Shown here piece by piece: positions 9,500 to 18,943 of a DNA stretch of 64,000 nucleotides (position 1 is the stretch's first letter; every line of letters starts with the position of its first letter). Both the position numbers and the translations under genes were made by a program. This stretch comes from an uncultured Clostridia bacterium (GTDB lineage: Bacteria; Bacillota; Clostridia; Oscillospirales; Acutalibacteraceae). Location: contig CAJFOZ010000068.1 of the NCBI GenBank assembly GCA_904397895.1, positions 62,001 through 126,000 of the forward strand, read 5' to 3'. The notes below the pieces were generated by a model. It worked only from the letters and a program-made list of their open reading frames with translations, was not told where the DNA came from and searched no databases.

Positions 9500-10222
9500 T
9501 TATAAGACTTTGGAGAGAAATTCCTGGGATCTGGGATGCTGAGGATTCTCAAAGAACTGCTGGGGAGGAGCCTCTTCCACTACATTGCCTTCGTCCATAA
9601 ACAGGACGCGATTAGCAACTTCACGGGCAAATCCCATTTCGTGGGTGACCACTACCATGGTCATGCCCTCATCGGCCAGCTCCTTCATAACCTCCAGAAC
9701 CTCGCCGACCATTTCGGGATCCAAAGCGGAGGTGGGTTCGTCAAACAGCATGACGTCCGGATTCATAGCCAGGGCCCGCACGATGGCGATACGCTGTTTT
9801 TGTCCGCCGGAGATGCGGGCGGGATAAGTATCCGCCTTATCCGAAAGCCCGACCCGCTTTAGGAGTTTTAATGCCTTTTCTTTGGCTTCCTCAGGGGTTT
9901 GGAGTTTTAATTTGATGGGGGCCAAGGTGATGTTATCCAAAATGGTAAGGTGGGGGAATAGATTAAAATGCTGGAAAACCATGCCCATCTTTTGGCGCAG
10001 TTGATTGATATTGGTCTTGGGGTCGGTGATCAGATTCCCCTCAAACCAGATTTCACCGGAAGTAGGGGTTTCCAACAGATTGAGGCAGCGTAGAAAAGTA
10101 GATTTGCCCGAACCGGAAGGACCGACTACAACCACTTTTTCCCCTTTTTCAATGTGCTGGTTAATGCCGCACAGCACCTCATGGTCGCCAAAGGATTTAC
10201 GGAGATCTTTAACGTTTATCAC
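9500..10222 (-). CDS. glnQ: Amino-acid ABC transporter ATP-binding protein
   Basis: Walker A 'GPSGSGKST', signature '[15 protein letters not shown]', Walker B '[14 protein letters not shown]'. Confidence 0.92.
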   Translation of the reverse strand: MINVKDLRKSFGDHEVLCGINQHIEKGEKVVVVGPSGSGKSTFLRCLNLLETPTSGEIWFEGNLITDPKTNINQLRQKMGMVFQHFNLFPHLTILDNITLAPIKLKLQTPEEAKEKALKLLKRVGLSDKADTYPARISGGQKQRIAIVRALAMNPDVMLFDEPTSALDPEMVGEVLEVMKELADEGMTMVVVTHEMGFAREVANRVLFMDEGNVVEEAPPQQFFENPQHPRSQEFLSKVL

Positions 10223-10943
10223 TTTGACGCAGCCTCCTTTCCAGACGCTTGATGAAGAAGTTCATAATGGTCACCATAATCCAATAGAACAGGGCAGCCG
10301 TAATCAAAGGGACAAAGGTATTGAAGGTACGGGAGATGATCTGATTGGCGGCTTTGGTCAGGTCGACGACGGCAATGGCCGAGACAATAGCGGTTTCTTT
10401 TAAAAGGGCGATAAATTCATTACAGAGGGCAGGCAAAATATTTTTAAGAGCCTGGGGAAGGATGATATAGCGATATGTGGTGATGGTAGTAAGCCCCAAA
10501 GAACGTCCTGCCTCCATCTGACCCACATCCACGGCCATAATGCCGGCACGGATGGTTTCCGATACATAGGCGCCGGAGTTAATCCCGAAAGCAACCACAC
10601 AGACCCATTCTTTGGGAATAGGAGATTTACCAAAGATGACCAAGCTGAAGATGAGCAATTGTACCATAACCGGAGTGCCGCGGAAAATGGAGAGATAAAC
10701 GTCGCAAATTTTATTGAGCACCTTTAAGACGGGTGAATTTGAACTCTCTCGGCTTACTTTGATAATGGCAACCACTAGGCCGATGATAATACCTAAGATA
10801 CAAGCGCAAATGGTGATTTGCAATGTGACTCCTAAACCTTTTATGTACGACATAAATCGGTCGTCGGCAAATACATTTTGGTAGATTTGATCCCAAAGTG
10901 ATTGGGCTGCAGGCAAAATTGGCATCCCGTCGTTCCTCCTCAC
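10209..10943 (-). CDS. Amino-acid ABC transporter permease
   Basis: HisM/GlnP-type permease '[13 protein letters not shown]...[26 protein letters not shown]'. Confidence 0.92.
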   Translation of the reverse strand: MRRNDGMPILPAAQSLWDQIYQNVFADDRFMSYIKGLGVTLQITICACILGIIIGLVVAIIKVSRESSNSPVLKVLNKICDVYLSIFRGTPVMVQLLIFSLVIFGKSPIPKEWVCVVAFGINSGAYVSETIRAGIMAVDVGQMEAGRSLGLTTITTYRYIILPQALKNILPALCNEFIALLKETAIVSAIAVVDLTKAANQIISRTFNTFVPLITAALFYWIMVTIMNFFIKRLERRLRQSDKR

Positions 10944-11008
10944 AACATATGATGTTTATTTTTTAGGGCCCCCACCCTTGTATTATATTTTTACCCAAAA
11001 CCTAGGAA

Positions 11009-11041
11009 AACAGCCGGCCGTAAAATGGAGGCCGGCTGTTA
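11009..11041 (-). terminator. Hairpin (attenuator/intrinsic terminator) between substrate-binding protein and permease genes
   Basis: aacagccggcc...ggccggctgtt followed on the minus strand by a short T-rich tract. Confidence 0.6.
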
Positions 11042-11076
11042 AACAACCTTAGTATCAACTTGTCAGAAGTGAGAAA

Positions 11077-11937
11077 TTAATCTTCGCCTTCCAAAGAGGA
11101 CTTATACTTGTTGAAGATCTCATCCAGCTTACCGCTGTCCTTCATTTCCTTGAGGATGTCGTTGACAGCTTTCTGGAGATCGGCATTGCCTTCACTGACA
11201 GCTACGCAATACTCATCGGCACCCATAGCTTCATCCAGAATTTTGATTTGGCCTTCGTTCTGAGCCAAAGCCTTCTGAGCGGGATAAGAGTCCATGATAA
11301 CACAATCGATCTGACCGTTTTTCATATCCTGCAGAGCTACAGCATATTTGTCGTAACGTTTAATGCTGTCGGTATCGCCGACGGTTTCCACAGCCAGGAT
11401 ATCGCCGGTGGTGCCGCTCTGGACACCGATGGTCTTGTCTTTCAAATCGTCTTTGCCCTTGATGGTGTCATTGTCAGCGGTGACAACGATAACCTGGTTG
11501 GAAGAGAAATAAGGATCGGAGAAATCCATATTCTGATCACGTTCTTCGGTCTTGGAAACGCCGGCCAAAGCCATATCGGAGTTACCGGTGGCAACTTCAG
11601 CCAGAGCGGTATCAAAGTTCATGTCCTTGACTTCCAGCTCAACGCCCCATTTATCAGCCATATACTGGGCAATGTCCATATCGATGCCCACAACCTTGTC
11701 GCCATCCACATACTCGAAAGGCTCGAAACCGGCCTCGGTGGAAACCTTCAAAACACCGGCCTTCTGGATACGGGCAACTTCAGGATTTTCACTATTAGAA
11801 GAGGAAGCGGCAGAACCGGCAGCCTGAGAAGCTTTGGAGGCAGCGCTGGAAGAAGAACCGTCGCTACCGCAGCTTGCCAAACTCAACGTCATAATGCCTG
11901 CCAGCAAGAAAGCAAACAATTTGGAAACTTTTTTCAT
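11077..11937 (-). CDS. Amino-acid ABC transporter substrate-binding lipoprotein
   Basis: Lipobox 'LASCG', 'ARIQKAGVLKVSTEAGFEPFEYVDGDKVVGIDMDIAQYMADKWG'; start adjusted to MKKVSKL. Confidence 0.92.
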   Translation of the reverse strand: MKKVSKLFAFLLAGIMTLSLASCGSDGSSSSAASKASQAAGSAASSSNSENPEVARIQKAGVLKVSTEAGFEPFEYVDGDKVVGIDMDIAQYMADKWGVELEVKDMNFDTALAEVATGNSDMALAGVSKTEERDQNMDFSDPYFSSNQVIVVTADNDTIKGKDDLKDKTIGVQSGTTGDILAVETVGDTDSIKRYDKYAVALQDMKNGQIDCVIMDSYPAQKALAQNEGQIKILDEAMGADEYCVAVSEGNADLQKAVNDILKEMKDSGKLDEIFNKYKSSLEGED

Positions 11938-11997
11938 AAAAGACCCTCCCAAAGGATTTTGTAATTGCAATGCATGAATCTGTATTGACTGGTTGTT

Positions 11998-12026
11998 ATT
12001 ATACAGCTACAGACGAATAAAATCAA
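11998..12026 (-). promoter_or_regulatory. Sigma-A type promoter of the ABC transporter operon
   Basis: Minus strand TTGATT-17 nt-TATAAT. Confidence 0.7.
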
Positions 12027-12071
12027 GGGTTTTTTGAAAAAATATTCATCTTAGTGCACTTGGTCAATATC

Positions 12072-12368
12072 TTACAGATATGGCCCTTGTTTTTTCTTAT
12101 TTAGTACAAGAATGGTCTGTCCATCGGTCATTCCAGGACGTCTTTCCTTGATGAATGGGCTTCTAAGTTCCTTGCGGACCATATCCCGAAGCACCGTCCC
12201 TGCATGAAAACCATGTATAACAATAAGTGCTTTTGCATCCCGATCCCGGGCCGCCTGGGGGAGAAGCTGCACCAAAAGGCATTTGGCGGCATAAGCGCGC
12301 ATGCCGTGGATATCCACAGCCAAATCCAAACCATAGCGTTTGACTCGATCGGTCCAATTGATGGCCAT
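12072..12368 (-). CDS. Smr-domain-like protein
   Basis: 99 aa, 'LAVDIHGMRAYAAKCLLVQLL...ALIVIHGFHAGTVLRDMVRKEL' resembles Smr/MutS2 C-terminal LDLHG...HG.G...LR pattern. Confidence 0.7.
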   Translation of the reverse strand: MAINWTDRVKRYGLDLAVDIHGMRAYAAKCLLVQLLPQAARDRDAKALIVIHGFHAGTVLRDMVRKELRSPFIKERRPGMTDGQTILVLNKKKQGPYL

Positions 12369-12712
12369 CACAGCACCTCAAACAATAAAATCCAGGCCAA
12401 GATCAACGTGAATCCAGCCGAGAGAATCAAAACAGCTGTCCTTTGACGGCGGCTTTTAATTTTTTGCGACGCAAATCCCATGAGGATGCATGCAATGGCC
12501 AATCCCGACACGTCGATTCCCACTTGGAGGATCGATTGATTCAAAGAAGAATGGGCGGCAATGGTACGGGATAAGACCCGCCCTACCAAATGAAAGGATG
12601 GAAATATTACCAAAGGCAGGACGCTCAAGGCATAGGCGCCGCGCCCCGACCGCAAAAAGATAAAGGAAATACAAAAGATTACGATTATAATAGCCCAACA
12701 TTCGGTCACCAT
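12368..12712 (-). CDS. Small multi-TM hypothetical membrane protein
   Basis: 114 aa with about four hydrophobic segments; start/stop overlap with the downstream Smr-like ORF. Confidence 0.55.
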   Translation of the reverse strand: MVTECWAIIIVIFCISFIFLRSGRGAYALSVLPLVIFPSFHLVGRVLSRTIAAHSSLNQSILQVGIDVSGLAIACILMGFASQKIKSRRQRTAVLILSAGFTLILAWILLFEVL

Positions 12713-13035
12713 AGAAAAATACCACCCTGTCCTAGCCCGTTACATCCGTAATAAGGACTGAAACTGAAAGAATATACGAATAAGTTTATTATCCACGATG
12801 ACAGCCGTTCTGTCAAGGTGGATTGAAAGATTGCTCCAGGTCATTTTTACCGGTTGGGGAGGCAGAAAGCCTGCTTGACCTAAGGGAGGATTTGTGATAT
12901 CATCTTCTTAAAAATAGAGTCGGTAAAAGGATGCCTGTTTTAAGAACTGCGCCAGGTTGAAGTTCAGCGCATGCAGGTTTTAAAATGGCATGCTCTATCG
13001 GTCGTTTGAGATATTGGTAAGGGAGGAGTTTTACC

Positions 13036-13242
13036 ATGGTATCGGAAAACAAAATGATTTGTAAGTGCAAACAGGTCTCGCTATTGGACATTGAACGGGT
13101 CTTACATAATTCCGGCCGCATGGAGGATGTGGAACGCGCTTTTGAAGACGTGCAGAAACAGACAGGATGTTCCACTGGATGCGGCGGTTGTCACGATGAG
13201 ATCTTTGACATCATCTCGAAGATTATTTATAACGTCCAGTAA
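13036..13242 (+). CDS. BFD-like [2Fe-2S]-binding protein
   Basis: 68 aa with CxC...CSTGCGGC ('MICKCKQVS...TGCSTGCGGCHDEI'). Confidence 0.8.
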   Translation: MVSENKMICKCKQVSLLDIERVLHNSGRMEDVERAFEDVQKQTGCSTGCGGCHDEIFDIISKIIYNVQ

Positions 13243-13270
13243 GCCGTTTTTTGGTCTTAAAGTTATTGTA

Positions 13271-13314
13271 AAAAACCGTGGAAGAAGGCGCTTGTTTCTT
13301 CCACGGTTTTTTTA
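13271..13314 (+). terminator. Intrinsic terminator
   Basis: aaaaaccgtggaagaa...ttcttccacggttttttt. Confidence 0.85.
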
Positions 13315-13370
13315 TATGTGAAAAAATAGGTCCCATAACGGCAAACGACACATTCAAAAACTGCGAAAAA

Positions 13371-13416
13371 AGGCAGAAGCCCAGAGGGGGAATAATTCCT
13401 CTGGGCTTCTGCCTTT
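13371..13416 (-). terminator. Intrinsic terminator for the minus-strand small-ORF pair
   Basis: aggcagaagcccagagg...cctctgggcttctgccttt. Confidence 0.8.
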
Positions 13417-13442
13417 ATCGCATTGTTGCATCGGCCGCGCGG

Positions 13443-13616
13443 TTAAATGCATTCCAGATAATTATCCGCATACCGACGGAGGTCATCAGCGCAATGGATG
13501 TTTTGCCCTCGTTCCCGGATGGTCTCCTGGACGTATTCGGGCAGGGAATAGAAAAATTGATTGGCATTTTGATCCTGTTGAAGCAGCGTGGTCAGATTAC
13601 ACGTATTTTGATTCAT
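13443..13616 (-). CDS. 57-aa small protein, paralogue of the neighbouring 13722..13931 ORF (below ORF-track cutoff)
   Basis: My translation: MNQNTCNLTTLLQQDQNANQFFYSLPEYVQETIRERGQNIHCADDLRRYADNYLECI*; GAGGTGAT RBS upstream of ATG. Confidence 0.7.
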   Translation of the reverse strand: MNQNTCNLTTLLQQDQNANQFFYSLPEYVQETIRERGQNIHCADDLRRYADNYLECI

Positions 13617-13721
13617 GATTCATCACCTCAAAGCGGGCTTGTGAACGTTTGAAAAGATAATTGAAAATAAAGGATATCGAAAAATTAATTGCCGTTTCCA
13701 GTGGGGACAAATTCTAGATCC

Positions 13722-13931
13722 TTAACCCCGTTCATGAAAACGGTGCGCTTCCATCAGCTGTTGAGCAACTTCATGAAGGTCCTTTTCCGAGTGGATTTGC
13801 CCAGCGTATTGGTGCAGCTCTTGCCGCACCGGTTCAGGCAAAGATAATACAAAACTGGAGACGTCGTTCTCCTCAGCCTCCAGCGCCCGAAGACCTAGCA
13901 TGGTGTTGATAGGCAACAAAGGTTCTGGCAT
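13722..13931 (-). CDS. 69-aa small protein, paralogue of 13443..13616
   Basis: 'DVSSFVLSLPEPVRQELHQYAGQIHSEKDLHEVAQQLMEAH'; GAGGTGAT RBS. Confidence 0.7.
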   Translation of the reverse strand: MPEPLLPINTMLGLRALEAEENDVSSFVLSLPEPVRQELHQYAGQIHSEKDLHEVAQQLMEAHRFHERG

Positions 13932-14031
13932 AATTGATCACCTCATCAGTAGTCTTGCCATCCGGACGCAAAACATAGAAAGAAAATTTCGGAAAGGCGG
14001 AATGCAAGTTTTTCCTTGGTCCAAACCGGCC

Positions 14032-14060
14032 TTGACAGATGTATTTTTATATGGTAAATT
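14032..14060 (+). promoter_or_regulatory. Promoter of the MATE gene
   Basis: TTGACA-17 nt-TAAATT. Confidence 0.6.
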
Positions 14061-14124
14061 TTATTCATATGCATATAGTATGAATTCGTACTAACAAATT
14101 GCGTGAAAAAGGACGGTGAAATAA

Positions 14125-15441
14125 TTGAGCATTCAAAAACAATTTTTTTCCAATGTTCTTCCCTCTATGCTGGCGTTTGCTTTTTCAGGGGTATACGCCA
14201 TTGTGGACGGCTTTTTCATTGGACAAAAACTGGGGGATATGGGATTGGCGGCCATCAATGTGGCCTATCCCATCACGGCCCTGATCCAAGCAGTGGGAAC
14301 AGGAATCGGTATGGGTGGAGCCATCGCTGTGGCTATCTGCATCGGTCAGAAAAACCAGGAGGGGCAAAAGCGGTATCTTGGCAATACCATTGTGCTCATT
14401 GGAGCGGCGTGCATTGCAATGACCATCCTGTTGCTGCTGGGATTTCCCACTTTGCTGCGATGGTTTGGCGCCGGGGGAGAACTGCTCCATCTGGCGGAGC
14501 AGTATACCAAAGTCATTGCCATGGGCGCGGTTTTTCAAATTTTGGGAACGGGATTGGTACCGCTCATCCGAAACTACGATGGATCGGTCATCGCCATGTG
14601 TTCCATGGTAGCGGGATTTTTGACCAATGTGGTGCTGGATTGGCTGTTTATCATGGTGCTAAACTACGGCATGACGGGAGCGGCAGCGGCTACGGTCATC
14701 GGACAGGCGGTAACAGCGGTCGTCGGGGTGCTGTTCCTTTGGAGAAAAAAGAAACTCCAATGCCTAAAAGGATACAGGCCATCCAAAGAGGGGATCCGTC
14801 GTATCCTGGTGGGAGGTTTGTCCCCCTTCGGGCTGACGTTATCCCCTAACCTAGTCATCATCGTCATCAACAAAGCGGCGTTTTTGTACGGTGGAGATAG
14901 GGCGGTAGCCTGTTATGCAGTGGTGAGTTATGTGGTATGCATCGTGCAATTGCTTCTCCAGGGAGTGGGGGACGGATGCCAACCTTTGATCAGCCGGGCT
15001 TATGGCGCCGGACAAGAAAAAGACATGTATACCGTTAGGAGGATGGCCTATGCTACGGGGGGATGCGTGGCCCTCATCAGTATGGGGATGATGTATGGAT
15101 TCCGCTGGAGCATCCCGGGGATATTTGGCGTATCGTCCCAGCTGACGGGGGATGTGGCACAGGTACTGACCATCTTTTTGCTCGGCTTTGTATTTGTGGC
15201 TTTTTTGCGCATTACCATCCCGTATTTTTATGCCGTCAAGCGCACCTTGTTTGCCTGCCTCCTGATTTATGGAGAGCCTATTCTGCTCTGTGTGGTGGCT
15301 TTACTGGTACTGCCGCCGCTGATCGGAGTGGATGGGGTATGGATCAGCGTACCGGTGGTTCAAGCGGCGCTGACGACGCTTGGGTTTTTCCTGTTGCTCC
15401 GATCAGGGGCAAAGCCAAAAGTTGCACAAGTTACATCTTAA
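14125..15441 (+). CDS. MATE family efflux transporter
   Basis: 438 aa, 12-TM-like; 'YAIVDGFFIGQKLGDMGLAAINVAYPI'. Confidence 0.92.
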   Translation: MSIQKQFFSNVLPSMLAFAFSGVYAIVDGFFIGQKLGDMGLAAINVAYPITALIQAVGTGIGMGGAIAVAICIGQKNQEGQKRYLGNTIVLIGAACIAMTILLLLGFPTLLRWFGAGGELLHLAEQYTKVIAMGAVFQILGTGLVPLIRNYDGSVIAMCSMVAGFLTNVVLDWLFIMVLNYGMTGAAAATVIGQAVTAVVGVLFLWRKKKLQCLKGYRPSKEGIRRILVGGLSPFGLTLSPNLVIIVINKAAFLYGGDRAVACYAVVSYVVCIVQLLLQGVGDGCQPLISRAYGAGQEKDMYTVRRMAYATGGCVALISMGMMYGFRWSIPGIFGVSSQLTGDVAQVLTIFLLGFVFVAFLRITIPYFYAVKRTLFACLLIYGEPILLCVVALLVLPPLIGVDGVWISVPVVQAALTTLGFFLLLRSGAKPKVAQVTS

Positions 15442-15447
15442 ACCCCA

Positions 15448-15486
15448 GGGCCAGGGAGGATCGTCGCCTTCCTGGCCTTTTTGTTT
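15448..15486 (+). terminator. Intrinsic terminator
   Basis: ggccagggagg...ccttcctggcctttttg. Confidence 0.75.
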
Positions 15487-15583
15487 TGTAGTTTTTTGGG
15501 GAAAAGCCGGTTTAATAGATCAGCCTTTCCAAAAAACATTATAGCTATTATAATGTTTTTAAGGGACAACATAGGACGGCGAG

Positions 15584-16426
15584 GTGACGGTAATGGAATG
15601 GTTAACCATCGGACAGATGGCAAAATTAAATGGTGTTTCCCAACAGACGCTGCGGTTTTACGATAAGATGGGACTGCTTTCACCCCTTTACCGTGGGGAG
15701 GATAACCGGTACCGGTATTATAACATTCGTCAAAGCGCGGTGTTGGATATCATCCAGTACATGAAATCCCTGGGCGTGGGATTAAAGGATATCAAGCACC
15801 AATTGGACAGCCAGGATTTAGATTATATCGAGAAGGCTCTGCGGCAGAAACAGCGCCAGATCGACGAAGAGATCCAGGACCTAAAATTTCAACGGCGCGC
15901 CATCGAACGGACCATAGAGAGTTTTGAACGGTACCGCAGTGCCCCGCCCGACGGGACCATTTTGATGGAGTACATCGGCAAACGGCAGATGTACCGCATC
16001 GATGCCGGCATCAATTTCTACGACCACGATCTAGAGACCTACGAGGAGATGCTCCGTCAGCTGCGGGAGAACATCATGGCCGACCGGCTTCCCCAAATTT
16101 ATTTTTGCAATGCCGGGACCATCCTGCGAAGGGATAAGCTGTTGGCAGAGGAATTCTATTCCACCGAAGTGTTTGTGTTTGTGGATCAGGAATTTGTAGC
16201 ACAGGCCCATATGGAAACCGTGCCGGCCGGAAACTATCTTTGTATTTACTGCGATAATTTTTATAAGGAAAAGGAATATGTACAGCGTCTTATGGGGTAT
16301 ATTAACAACCAGGGGTATCAGGTTTGTGGGGACTATTTGTGTGAGGCCATCGCCGAGATACCGGTGGTGGAACGGCAGCAGCGGGGCATGTTTTTACGGC
16401 TTCAAGTGCCGGTCAAATTTCACTAA
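15584..16426 (+). CDS. MerR family transcriptional regulator with C-terminal effector-binding-like domain
   Basis: 'WLTIGQMAKLNGVSQQTLRFYDKMGLLSP...NRYRYYNIRQSAVLDIIQYMKSLGVGLKDIKHQL'; start may be 15593 (MEWLTIG). Confidence 0.9.
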   Translation: MTVMEWLTIGQMAKLNGVSQQTLRFYDKMGLLSPLYRGEDNRYRYYNIRQSAVLDIIQYMKSLGVGLKDIKHQLDSQDLDYIEKALRQKQRQIDEEIQDLKFQRRAIERTIESFERYRSAPPDGTILMEYIGKRQMYRIDAGINFYDHDLETYEEMLRQLRENIMADRLPQIYFCNAGTILRRDKLLAEEFYSTEVFVFVDQEFVAQAHMETVPAGNYLCIYCDNFYKEKEYVQRLMGYINNQGYQVCGDYLCEAIAEIPVVERQQRGMFLRLQVPVKFH

Positions 16427-16457
16427 AAAAGATTGTGATATTTTTGACAAAAAATCC

Positions 16458-16488
16458 TTGACCTTATAGTGGCTACAGCCTTTATACT
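16458..16488 (+). promoter_or_regulatory. Predicted MerR-type promoter (19-bp spacer) upstream of the dehydrogenase gene
   Basis: TTGACC-ttatagtggctacagcctt(19)-TATACT with imperfect dyad around TAG-tgg-CTA. Confidence 0.6.
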
Positions 16489-16554
16489 GAAGTTGACAGT
16501 TGGAAAGGCATTCCTTTTCAAAGGTCTAATTAAAAAAGAAATGAGGTTGGTTCC

Positions 16555-17589
16555 ATGAACGCAGAGAGAATTCGAGTGGTACAGTATGGCTGCGGCAAGA
16601 TGAGCAAATATACCTTGCGTTATTTGTATGAAAAAGGCGCCGATATTGTAGGTGCCATCGATGTCAATCCCGACATTGTGGGGATGGACGTAGGCGATTG
16701 GGCGGGACTTGGCCGTCAGTTGGGCGTCACCATCCGCAGCGATGCCGACGCTGTGCTGGATGAGTGCGATCCGGATATCGCAATTTTGACCCTGTTTAGC
16801 TTTATGGATGACGTATATCCTCATTTTGAACGCTGCGCAAAACGGGGCATCAATGTAGTGACCACCTGTGAAGAGGCCATCTATCCCTGGACAACCGCAG
16901 CAGGCATCACCAATAAATTGGATAAGCTGGCCAAAGAAAATAATTGTACCATTGTGGGCTCCGGCATGCAGGACATTTACTGGATCAATATGATCGGCTG
17001 CGTAGCGGGCGGATGCCATCGCATCGATAAGATCGAGGGTGCTGTCAGCTATAATGTAGAAGATTACGGATTGGCTTTGGCCCAGGCCCATGGCGTCGGC
17101 CTGACCCCGGAGGAGTTTGAGGAGAAGATTGCCCATCCTACTACATTGGAACCGGCTTATGTTTGGAATTCCAATGAATCGCTGTGCAATAAGATGGGAT
17201 GGACCATCAAGAGCCAGACTCAAAAATGCGTCCCATATTTTTACCATGAGGACCTGTATTCTTCTACCTTGGGCGAAACCATTCCCAAAGGAAACTGCAT
17301 TGGTATGAGCGCCGTAGTCACCACCGAGACCTTCCAAGGCCCCATTATCGAGACACAGTGTATCGGTAAGGTGTATGGACCTGATGACGGCGATATGTGC
17401 GATTGGAAGATCCTTGGCGAACCGGATACCACCTTCTTTGTACAGAAACCGGCTACAGTGGAACACACTTGTGCCACCGTTGTCAACCGCATTCCCAGCG
17501 TGCTGAGGGCGCCGGCCGGCTATATGACAGTAGAGAAGCTGGAGGACGTGGAGTATCTGTCCTATCCCATTCATCTTTATCTGGACTAA
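16555..17589 (+). CDS. NAD(P)-binding dehydrogenase of the diaminopimelate/2,4-diaminopentanoate dehydrogenase-like family
   Basis: N-terminal Rossmann '[38 protein letters not shown]'; 345-aa architecture. Confidence 0.7.
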   Translation: MNAERIRVVQYGCGKMSKYTLRYLYEKGADIVGAIDVNPDIVGMDVGDWAGLGRQLGVTIRSDADAVLDECDPDIAILTLFSFMDDVYPHFERCAKRGINVVTTCEEAIYPWTTAAGITNKLDKLAKENNCTIVGSGMQDIYWINMIGCVAGGCHRIDKIEGAVSYNVEDYGLALAQAHGVGLTPEEFEEKIAHPTTLEPAYVWNSNESLCNKMGWTIKSQTQKCVPYFYHEDLYSSTLGETIPKGNCIGMSAVVTTETFQGPIIETQCIGKVYGPDDGDMCDWKILGEPDTTFFVQKPATVEHTCATVVNRIPSVLRAPAGYMTVEKLEDVEYLSYPIHLYLD

Positions 17590-17640
17590 ATTTATGCGTC
17601 GTCCGGCAACCTATCTTTACAACAGATAGAGCATAAAATA

Positions 17641-17690
17641 AACTAATCCCCCGCAGATCCCAAAGAAGATCTGCGGGGGATTAGTTTTAA
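17641..17690. terminator. Bidirectional terminator, 19-bp perfect stem
   Basis: aactaatcccccgcagatc / gatctgcgggggattagtt. Confidence 0.85.
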
Positions 17691-17698
17691 TATGGTTT

Positions 17699-18220
17699 TT
17701 ATTTCACATAGGATTCAAAAGCCTTACTGGCGCTTTCTGGATCGGTGCACACCGCCAAAAAGACATATTGATCGTAATCCACCAGTACAGCATTTTTGAC
17801 TTTCTGGTATTCTACAGGATCTAAATTTTTAAAACTATCTTCCTTCAATAAAATATGATTGCTGACAGCAGCCTTGATTTCGGTGACAGAATCGGAATTG
17901 GAGGATTTAAACACCGCCAATTCATCGGCTTTGCCTTCTGAAGAACTGACTAAAAAAGAATAATCCTCAATATCCTCCACATAGATATCAAAATAAGAAG
18001 AGAGATTTTCCCTGGGGACCGAAACCATATCGGTTATATTCAGCTGATTTTGGATATCAGCAGTAATATCAGCAGCAGAAACATTGATTGCCCGAGTGGA
18101 ATAGGCTTGTGCTTGAGACGGGGAAGGGGATCGACGGCATCCGCCGGTTCCAAGTGCAACACACATCATAAGCAAACAGATAGCCAGGAAGAAAAAAGAA
18201 AACCGTAGTATTTTTTGCAT
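17699..18220 (-). CDS. DUF4358 domain lipoprotein
   Basis: Signal peptide with 'GTGGC' lipobox; 'YFDIYVEDIEDYSFLVSSSEGKADELAVFK'. Confidence 0.7.
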   Translation of the reverse strand: MQKILRFSFFFLAICLLMMCVALGTGGCRRSPSPSQAQAYSTRAINVSAADITADIQNQLNITDMVSVPRENLSSYFDIYVEDIEDYSFLVSSSEGKADELAVFKSSNSDSVTEIKAAVSNHILLKEDSFKNLDPVEYQKVKNAVLVDYDQYVFLAVCTDPESASKAFESYVK

Positions 18221-18640
18221 AGAGTCACCACCTTTAGTACCAAAATCTCATCCACTAAAGTCAATGCCCAATAACATAAAAATTGACCGCCTAATCGGTA
18301 GAACTCACGCACTGTTAAAAAATAACCTTTCCGATACAGCCCGTGCGGCATGCCTAAAATTGACTTCCGCAGTAATCCATATATTCAACTTAGGATTTTA
18401 AGAAGAAAAGGATCTTGTCCATCCATCCTTATTATAAATGATAATGTCCGAAAAGCCAAGGGGAATTTTGTAGAATACAGGCGGCCAAAGTAAAATGAAT
18501 TCACATTATTTGTGCATTGTTCCAATTAATTTTTTAAAAAAATAATTTGTTTAAGATGTATTCATTATAGATTGCAAAAAATGGATTGATATAATTTAAT
18601 GGATGAACAAGTTGTTATTGGATTTTTATGGAATACACCC

Positions 18641-18669
18641 TTGATTTTTAAAGGCGATTATGTTAAAAT
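18641..18669 (+). promoter_or_regulatory. Promoter of tRNA-Gly
   Basis: TTGATT-17 nt-TAAAAT, 12 nt upstream of the tRNA. Confidence 0.75.
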
Positions 18670-18680
18670 AGTACCATTCT

Positions 18681-18755
18681 GCGGGAGTAGTTCAGCGGTA
18701 GAGCGTCGGCTTCCCAAGCCGAAAGTCGCGGGTTCGAATCCCGTTTCCCGCTCCA
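18681..18755 (+). tRNA. tRNA-Gly (anticodon CCC), CCA encoded
   Basis: Manual cloverleaf: GCGGGAG/TTCCCGC acceptor, TCGGC-TTCCCAA-GCCGA anticodon arm, GCGGG-TTCGAAT-CCCGT T arm. Confidence 0.95.
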
Positions 18756-18853
18756 GCGGCGAGTCGCCGCACCCAAGTCGTGCACCTCACTTTGTGGGGT
18801 GCGTATTGTTTTGTACCCGCGTTTATGGGGTTGAGGTCTTCCTATATTGCTAA

Positions 18854-18900
18854 ACCAAAAAGACTTCCAGCGCAGTAATCTTGCTGGAAGTCTTTTTGGT
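18854..18900. terminator. Bidirectional intrinsic terminator, 18-bp perfect stem
   Basis: accaaaaagacttccagc / gctggaagtctttttggt. Confidence 0.85.
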
Positions 18901-18943
18901 GTGTTCTAAGTGGGGAGGAGAAAAGTTCTAAAGAGATGCTGGG

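Noticed and set aside
14103-14849. 248-aa plus-strand ORF overlapping the MATE gene
   Set aside because: Out-of-frame overlap with a clear MATE transporter; H/G/R-rich shadow translation.
16423-17574. 383-aa minus-strand ORF
   Set aside because: Antisense to the well-supported dehydrogenase gene; composition (H/G/I-rich) typical of a shadow frame, no recognisable motif or RBS.
18756-18812. GCGGCGAGTCGCCGC and gcacctcac...gtggggtgc hairpins after the tRNA
   Set aside because: Probably just tRNA 3' trailer/terminator structures; not enough to call a separate RNA gene.
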